Positions 58,701 to 64,000 of a DNA stretch of 64,000 nucleotides are shown one piece after another. A model generated the notes under the pieces. That model was given only the letters and a program-made list of their open reading frames with translations, did not search any database and was not told the origin of the DNA. This DNA is from Fratercula arctica (taxonomy: Eukaryota; Chordata; Aves; Charadriiformes; Alcidae): positions 1,612,001 to 1,676,000 of the forward strand of contig CANTUZ010000005.1 of NCBI GenBank assembly GCA_947846985.1, written 5' to 3'. The position numbers and the translations under genes are program-made. The first letter of the stretch is position 1. Each line of letters starts with the position of its first letter.

Positions 58701-61700
58701 CCATGAACGCCTGGTGCTTCTGCCACTTGCTGTGGAGGCCACGGGCTCCGCCGTAGGAGATGTCCTGTGCCGTCAGCATCTTCTCCTCCACCCAGGCATC
58801 GAGCTGCGGGAAAAGCCTGTCAGGGCTCGGCTGGTGGAGACCCCCCGGCGCCGCCGGCCGCGCCGCGTCCCTACCTCCCGGCAGCTCTGCAGGAAGGTCT
58901 GCAGCTCATGGTTGTCCTGCAGCAAACCCGCCGCCTCCTCCGCCTTGGCCACGACGGCTCCGTGCCTGGCAGGGCAACCGGAGACGGGCGGCATTAGCCC
59001 CACTGCCCGCCTGCCGGCCGCCCACCCGCCGGCCCCTCACCGCACTCACCGCTCCTGGAGAGCCTGGCACTTCTCGGCGATCTTCTCGGCAAAGATGTTG
59101 CCCTCGGCCACCAGCTTGGTGCCGCCAGCAACCGCTTCGGGGACCTTCTCGGCGCTGCTCTCCATGCCGGCGCGGAACTCCTGGAAGCGGCGCAGGGCGG
59201 CAGCCGAGCCCTCCAGCGTGGCGGGCAGCTCCAGGTGTGCCAGTGTGTACTCCTGGTGGGGGGACATGGCGGGGGGGTCAGCACCTTTTTGGGGTGCCTC
59301 ATGAGCCACGGAACCCCCCCCGAGACCCACCTCGGTCACCCACCTGGTTGGCGAGGAGGATCTCCGCCTGCTTGGCGTTGCGGAGGAACTCCTGGAAGCC
59401 GCAGCACTGGGTGAGGAAGCGGTGCCGGGTCTCCGCCATCCTGCCCAGGGCGGCCCAGCCCACCTCCACGCCGCGCAGACGTTGCCGCAGCCCCTCATAC
59501 TGCGGGTCCTCCTGCTCCCCCACCACCCTCTCCCCTGCCTCCACCAAGGCGGTGAAGGCGGCCGCGTGCTCTTCTGCGTCTCGCTGGGCGGCCTCGTGCC
59601 CCCGCAGCAGCTCCTCTGCCTCCGACAAAGACGCCGGCATGTCGTCGGTGGCCGCCACGGCTTTCTGAGCACCGAAGAGCCAAGCTTGGAAGTCATCCAG
59701 GTCCTGCAAAAAGCTCCGGAGCTGCCCGGCTTCCCCCATGGAGGCTGCCCGCTCTCTCAGAGCCTCCTGCAGTTCTTCCCAGGCGGCCGTCGCCGCCGCC
59801 AGCCGCTCGGCCACCTCCCCGGCCACCTCGGGCCGTTCCTTGGCCAGGCAGTCGGCCTGGGAGCGCAGGGCGGCCAGGCGGTCCTTGGCGACCGCCAACT
59901 CCCGCTCGATGCCGTAGAGCTTGCGTTGGGTGGCCAGGATGCCCGCCAAGTCCCGTCCCAGCTCGGCGGTGGCTTTGACCACCTGGGCTTTGCCCTGCAG
60001 CCATTGCCGGGTCTCCTGGCACTCCAGACGGTAGTTGAGGAGGCGCAGAGCCGAGCCCACTGCCCGGCCACGCTGGGCCACCAGCTCCCTGAACCGGTCC
60101 CACCTGCGGGAGGGAGGGGGGTGATGGCGGGGGGATGCGGAAGGCGGCAACCTGGCATCGCCCCCTCGCCCCGGCGTCGCCTGCCGCCGTTACCTCTCGT
60201 TGAGCTGCTCCTGGCACTGCCGCACCTGGGGGCTGCGGGGGTGCCCGCTGGCCAACAGGCCATCGGCTGCCTGGTTGACGGCGGCAATCTGGGAAGCCAC
60301 GGTGGCCATCTCCTGCTCCAGCCCATCCAGCCTGCGGGGACGGCCGGGCTGAGAACGGGCCACACTTCGGGACACGGCACGGCCGCGCCACCACCCACCG
60401 GAGCCCCTACCTGTGCTGTGCCACGTCCAGGTCCTCCAGCGCCTGAGGGACCTCCAGCTGCCCCAGCCAGGTCTCCTTGGCCCCCATCCAGAGGTGGCAG
60501 GCGTCGCTCTCCCCGAAAACGGTGTAGAGGTCGAGGGCGTCCTGCAGCTGCCGGCCCCGCCGCTCGGCCAGGGCGGCCACCTCGGCGTGCAGCTCCCGCA
60601 GGGCCGCCAACCGGCTCTGCGCCTCGGGGCTGGCCCGCAGCTCCGGGGGGAAGCCCTCGGCTTGTCGGGTCAACCCTTCCAGCTGCTCCTGGGCGGCCGC
60701 CAACTCCTCCAGCAGCTCCTGGTGCTGCCGCAGCAAGGCGCGGGTGCGGGATTCGTCCTGCCCCAGCTCCTGGCTGCCCGCCCGCCGCCGAGCGTCCCGC
60801 AGCCCCTCCGCCAGCTCCTCCGCCTCCGCCTGGAACTGGAAGAAGCCCTCGGCCTCCCGTAAGCCGCGCCGGCGGAAAGCCGCCAGCTCTTCCAGTTGCC
60901 CCCACAACCCCTTCACCGCCGCTCCCCGCTCCCGCAGCTGCGCCGCCCCCGGCCCCGCCAGCCCCTTGCCCGCCACCAGCGCCCACTCCAGCCGCTCGCC
61001 CCGGCTCCGCAACTCGGCCTCGAAGGCGGCGTGGCGGCGCTGGAGCAGCAGGACGCCCGGCAGGTCCTTCCCGAAATCCAGGGAGGAGTAGAGCTGCTCC
61101 TGCTCCTTGATCCAGCCTTCTGCCTCATCCAGCTCCCACAGGCAGGTCCAGAGGGACCGGGATTGCTCCAGCAAGGCTCTCCTCCGGGCCGCCAGCGCCT
61201 GCAGCTCCCGACGGCACATCTCCAGGTGGCTCACGCGGTCCCGGATGACTTTGGGGTCGCAGGGTCGGTAGCCTGGTCGGGAAACGTGGTGGGTGCCCAT
61301 CAGCAGGGCGTCCCGGCTTCCCCCGGCCATGCCGCGGTCCCGGTGCATCCCAGCACACCTACCCTCGGCGTCGGCGAAGCGGAGGGCGGCGGCGCTGATG
61401 GCGCGTGTCTTCTCTGCCTGCAGGGCCATGTCCCTCTCCAGCAGCCGGTGGGTCTGCAGCAGCTCCTCTGCCTCCAGAAGGTGCTTCCCGGATTCGGGCG
61501 ATGCCAACTGCACCTGCAGGAGAGCCCCAGCCGTCACCCACCACCAGCTCCGGCAGACAGCACCCACCGACACCCAAAAGCCGCCGCCAGCACCCCAGCA
61601 TCTCATCTGCCTCTCCAGGGGGGTCCCACCAATGTTTTGCCTGGTGGGACTGAGGCACTCCACCCGTGGTGGCACCCCGCGGCTCACCTTGACCTCATCC

Positions 61701-63984
61701 ATCCAGTCGATGCTGTGCAGCATCTCCTGGAAGAGGTGCTGCAGGGCGAGGTTCATCTCCAGGCGCTGGCGCCGGGCGGCCAGCAGCTCCAGGAGCTGCT
61801 CCCAGAGCCGCAGGATGTTGTCCTTGCGTGCCTTGATGCGCTGGATGTCGTGGTAGCCCTCCACCTCCAGCTCCTTCGCCACCGCCTCTATGGCCTGCAC
61901 CCGCTCCTTGTAGGCGGCCGTGTCCGTCTCGATGGCCTCGTGCTTCTTCTTGGCTGCCTCCACCGCCGACAGGTCCTGGCCAAAGTTGTCCTGCCCCAAC
62001 ACAAAGCCCACGGTGAGGGTCCAGCAGGGCACCCTGGTCCCCAGGTGGGTGTCCCCGGTCTCACCTGGGCCACCAGGCGCTGGTTCTCGCTCAGCCAGGC
62101 CTCCCGCATGGCCGCTTTGCGGTCAAAGCGCCGTGCCAGCTGCTCCAGCTTCTCCTGCCGGATGAGCTCATTGCGCAGCGCCAGCTCCCGCTCGTGCTCC
62201 GCTTTCTCCAGCTGCTCCCAGGCCTAGGGGAAGGCGGTGCCGAACATGGGTGGCATCTGTGTCCCATGTCTCCCTACCCACCCATGTCTTGGTCTGCTGG
62301 TGAAGCCCATTGTGACCCACGGGTGGAGGAGCATGGCTAGAGGAACCCAACCTGCCCTGGGATGGACATGACCTGCCCCTGGATGGACTCAGTGTGTCCT
62401 GGGATGGACTTGAACTGCACTGGGAGATGGACCCAAAGTTCCCTAGGGCCTGAACTGCTCTGGGATGGACCAGACTTGCCCCAGGAGACAGACCCAACTT
62501 GCCCCCAAGAAGTGGACCCAACCTACCCCCAGGAGATGGACCCAACCTGCTCCAAGAGATGGACTCAACCTGCCCCCAAGAGATGGACCCAACCTGCCTC
62601 CAAGAGAGGGACCCAACCTGCTTCCAAGAGAGGGACCCAACATACCCCCAAGAGATGGACCTGACTTGCTCTAGAACAGACTCAATCTGCCCAGAGATGG
62701 ACCCAACCTGTCCCCAAGAGATGGACCCAATCTACACCCAGGAGATGGACCCAGCCTGGCCCCAAGAGATGGACCCAACCTGCCCCCAAGAGATGGACTC
62801 AACCTGCCCCCAAGAGATGGACCTGGCTTGCTCTAGAACAGACCCAGTCTGCCCTGAGATGGACCTGAACTGCCCTGGGATGGATGTGAATTGCCCCGAG
62901 ATGGACCTGACTTCCCCCAGAATGTCCCTGACCTGCCCCAGGACATCCTGGGGAGCAAAGCCCCCCAGGATACCAGGGGAAGAGCTGCCCCCAGGTCACA
63001 GGGTGCCATGGGAGCAGTCGTGTGTCCCCATGGCACAGCACACAGCCGGGCTGTTGGGACGGGCCCTGTACCCGGTTGATGTCGGAGACCAGGCGGCCCT
63101 CGTGCGGGGTGTAGACGCGCTGGTTGTTGGCTCGCATCCGCGACTGGATGGTGAAGAGCAGCACCTCCAGGTTGCCCTTCTCCTGAAACCTGCCCCAGAG
63201 AGAGCTCAGCTCGGGGCACCCATGGGTGCTCACCACCACCACGTGGGCACGGGAGGGGGCTCAGGGCCGCTTACTTGGGGGGCTTCTCCACGGTGCGGTA
63301 GGTGCTGAAGGCTTGCAGCTGGTGCTGCACCCCGGCCAGCGAGTTGGCGAAGCTGCGGCTGTTGAGGGAGGCGATGGTCTGCTCGATCCAGGTGAGCAGG
63401 TCGGAGGCCAGCCCCCCGTAGCCCTCGATCATCCGCTCCGTCTCCTTGGCGTGCTCGATGACCTGCAGTGGGGATGGCGGTGAGCACCGGGTGCCGGCAC
63501 CCCGGCAGAACCCTCCCCCCAACTCCAACGCCATTCCCTACCTTGCCCAGACGCCTGCCTTCCACCTCCAGCACCTTCATCTTGGAGAAGTAGTGGTAGA
63601 AGGCCACCACGTAGGTGATGATGGATTTCTCGTCGGGGTTCTCCGTGAAGACATCTGCCCGGCGTGAGCGAGAGGCGTCAGTTCTGACCCAACCTCTGCA
63701 TCACCCCAGTGGCAATGGGCCACCACGGCCTCATGAGGTCCCCGCCTTGTTCCCACCCAGACCCTCCTTCCATGGGGTGGAAGCCTCTCTGAGCCTCCAG
63801 GGGGCCTGGGCACATCCCAGGGTGTAATGGGGAAACTGAGGCAGGAGGGTGGGCAGCGGCAGCCTCACCTTCAGGGTCGAGGAGTGGGGTGATGCCCAGG
63901 TGCCGCTCTGCCACGCTGAAGGCATGCTCCAGGTTGTGTCGGGCGTTGGATTTGGTCAGGTTTTGGAAGTCAACCAGCTCGGGC
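47664..63984 (-). CDS. SPTB: SPTB, beta-I spectrin (5' part outside the window)
   Basis: Beta subunit of the spectrin tetramer that supports the plasma membrane with actin, ankyrin and protein 4.1. The window covers the second CH domain from [10 protein letters not shown] onward, all triple-helical spectrin repeats, the terminal partial repeat that pairs with alpha spectrin, and a C-terminal PH domain. I placed 30 exons (about 6,330 nt, about 2,110 codons); phases agree at every junction except for one extra base in a C10 run. Text matches SPTB rather than other beta spectrins in many places, and the neighbour PLEKHG3 supports SPTB. The actin-binding CH1 domain and start codon lie beyond 64,000. 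Two C-termini are possible (see block entries). Confidence 0.94.
48010..49200 (+). repeat. About 60-bp minisatellite with 226-bp higher-order period, inside the SPTB PH region
   Basis: Copies of CCACCATGTCCTCATGGCAC and CCCTGGCCACCCCATGTCCC with a period near 60 bp; a larger block recurs after about 226 bp (48,241 versus 48,467). It fills the intron between the last two PH exons, 47,841-49,216. Confidence 0.9.
50440..51440 (+). repeat. 51-54-bp minisatellite in the SPTB intron
   Basis: About eighteen copies of a unit containing GACCCTGTCCCCAAGGAGCC and AGAAGATGCC(A/C)(A/G)TGTCC. Copy spacing measured from AGCCAGAAG words is 51-55 bp. Opposite-strand open frames of up to 715 codons across this array are artefacts. 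Confidence 0.93.
51550..51900 (+). repeat. 18-bp minisatellite in the SPTB intron
   Basis: About seventeen copies of GATGCCCCATGGGGTGAC, unit 18 bp with occasional longer copies, about 100 bp from the 51-54-bp array. Confidence 0.9.
52280..52285 (-). terminator. Poly(A) signal AATAAA for the short SPTB isoform
   Basis: AATAAA on the minus strand about 155 nt after the VSS-TGA stop. It lies in the intron of the PH isoform, so its presence supports a real alternative transcript end. Confidence 0.6.
52439..52532 (-). CDS. SPTB: SPTB composite exon: short C-terminus or donor to the PH exons
   Basis: Acceptor at 52,533 in phase with exon 53830-53939 (split Gly codon). It encodes [18 protein letters not shown].. 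to ..DGPEP. From there two endings are possible. Reading on gives VSS and TGA (52439-52441), with AATAAA at 52,280-52,285. Splicing at gtcagt (52,450) leaves an 82-nt exon ending in phase 0, which fits the phase-0 start of the first PH exon at 49,760. Mammalian SPTB also has short erythroid and longer PH-containing muscle/brain forms. Confidence 0.8.
52846..53797 (-). mobile_element. CR1 LINE fragment, about 950 bp, in the SPTB intron
   Basis: Reverse-oriented CR1, sense with SPTB. It contains the reverse-transcriptase words [10 protein letters not shown] and FADDTKL, then GHLC-type and [15 protein letters not shown] words and the 3' end with GAATCACACAGAATGG at the low-coordinate side. It stops about 30 bp before the donor of the exon at 53,830-53,939. 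ORF2 is broken. Confidence 0.93.
53830..57781 (-). CDS. SPTB: SPTB exons: late repeats, ankyrin-binding region and alpha-spectrin pairing end
   Basis: Exons: 57692-57781, 57315-57590, 56032-56162, 55552-55756, 55076-55450, 54747-54991, 54530-54668, 54366-54450, 54059-54255, 53830-53939. They encode [99 protein letters not shown] and [20 protein letters not shown], the last being the partial repeat that pairs with alpha spectrin. Ankyrin binding by repeats 14-15 is known for the family. A CR1 and a CATGG-type repeat lie in the intron at 56,163-57,314. Confidence 0.95.
56285..56765 (+). repeat. GGCAT-type short-unit repeat
   Basis: Degenerate tandem of 5-bp and 10-bp words (TGGCATGGCATGGG, TGGCACGGCA) in the SPTB intron at 56,163-57,314, adjacent to a CR1 fragment. 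Confidence 0.88.
56780..57212 (+). mobile_element. CR1 LINE 3' fragment
   Basis: About 430 bp of CR1 end, antisense to SPTB, with GAGAGAGCTGGGGGGGTTCA and TTAAGGTCCCTTCCAACCC and the tail CCATTCTGTGACTCTATG. Same intron as the GGCAT repeat. Confidence 0.92.
57868..58084 (-). CDS. SPTB: SPTB exon with C10 frame break
   Basis: Acceptor at 58,085 and donor at 57,867 are clear and the flanking exons are both phase 0, but the exon is 217 nt, one more than a multiple of three. The frame reads [20 protein letters not shown], then a run of ten C (plus strand G10, 58,015-58,024), after which the conserved text ([28 protein letters not shown]) is in the next frame. Removing one C restores the family sequence. 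Most likely an assembly indel; a real null allele is possible. Confidence 0.85.
58286..61272 (-). CDS. SPTB: SPTB exons: central spectrin repeats
   Basis: Exons: 60411-61272 (862 nt), 60194-60331, 59344-60103 (760 nt), 59050-59252, 58875-58965, 58657-58803, 58286-58549. The two long exons are a conserved feature of beta-spectrin genes. Diagnostic stretches are [80 protein letters not shown] and [18 protein letters not shown]. Each repeat is an alpha-helical bundle with conserved W and L positions. Confidence 0.95.
61363..63984 (-). CDS. SPTB: SPTB exons: CH2 domain and first spectrin repeats
   Basis: Exons (minus): 63869-63984 (first in window), 63542-63654, 63275-63462, 63072-63189, 62065-62223, 61688-61990, 61363-61513. 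They encode [19 protein letters not shown] and [20 protein letters not shown] (CH2 end), then [79 protein letters not shown] and [15 protein letters not shown]. All are typical of beta spectrin. The intron at 62,224-63,071 holds a minisatellite. Confidence 0.95.
62340..62945 (+). repeat. 24/30-bp minisatellite in the SPTB intron
   Basis: About two dozen copies of GAGATGGACCCAACCTGCCC plus CCAA, in 24-bp and about 30-bp forms, in the intron at 62,224-63,071 directly after the CH domain exons. Confidence 0.92.
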
Positions 63985-64000
63985 CTGGGGACAGACAGCA

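Noticed and set aside
59422..62227. Plus-strand frames of 562 and 443 codons
   Set aside because: Antisense to the long GC-rich SPTB exons; no similarity of their own.
63030..63070. tRNA-like or small RNA gene near the SPTB exon
   Set aside because: No cloverleaf or box motifs could be built; the sequence runs directly into the exon donor.
33420..64000. CRISPR-like spacing of repeats
   Set aside because: Arrays are head-to-tail minisatellites without unique spacers, in a vertebrate genome.

Overview
The window is nuclear DNA from a bird. The evidence is six CR1 LINE fragments, most ending in the avian CR1 tail (ATTCTATG-type repeats), two decayed LTRs of a type I recognise from avian endogenous retroviruses, and three intron-rich vertebrate genes with GT-AG splice sites. 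I cannot name the species.

Layout: (1) 421-30,982, minus strand: complete NUP160 (Nup107-160/Y complex nucleoporin). I could place 35 coding exons with consistent phase, giving about 1,394 residues. Its introns have moderate base composition and hold CR1 fragments, two LTR-like blocks and poly-A/T tracts. (2) 30,983-37,286: intergenic and 5' region. It holds the NUP160 CpG-rich promoter, a perfect CTCF-type motif, about 1 kb of G-rich minisatellite, two further minisatellites, a second CpG-rich block with a splice donor (candidate PLEKHG3 first exon) and a possible alternative coding first exon. (3) 37,325-45,966, plus strand: PLEKHG3, a DH-PH RhoGEF. (4) 47,664-63,984, minus strand: SPTB (beta-I spectrin), tail to tail with PLEKHG3 and cut by the window end inside the second calponin-homology domain. 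I could place 30 exons, including a C-terminal PH domain.

From about 31.1 kb onward nearly every non-coding gap is filled by a different GC-rich minisatellite (units from about 5 to 72 bp), which does not happen in NUP160. The change falls at the NUP160 promoter. PLEKHG3 and SPTB act at the actin cortex and the membrane skeleton; NUP160 is unrelated in function. The PLEKHG3-SPTB pair is the same as in human, but NUP160 is elsewhere in human, so a chromosomal junction lies in the repeat-rich intergenic segment.

Main points to check: SPTB has two phase-compatible C-termini, a short one with its own poly(A) signal and a PH-containing one. Single-base frame breaks sit in C homopolymers in both SPTB (C10) and PLEKHG3 (C8). 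PLEKHG3 has an 8-nt microexon, an optional 72-nt segment, a 20-Glu tract and an open reading frame of about 460 codons directly after its stop.
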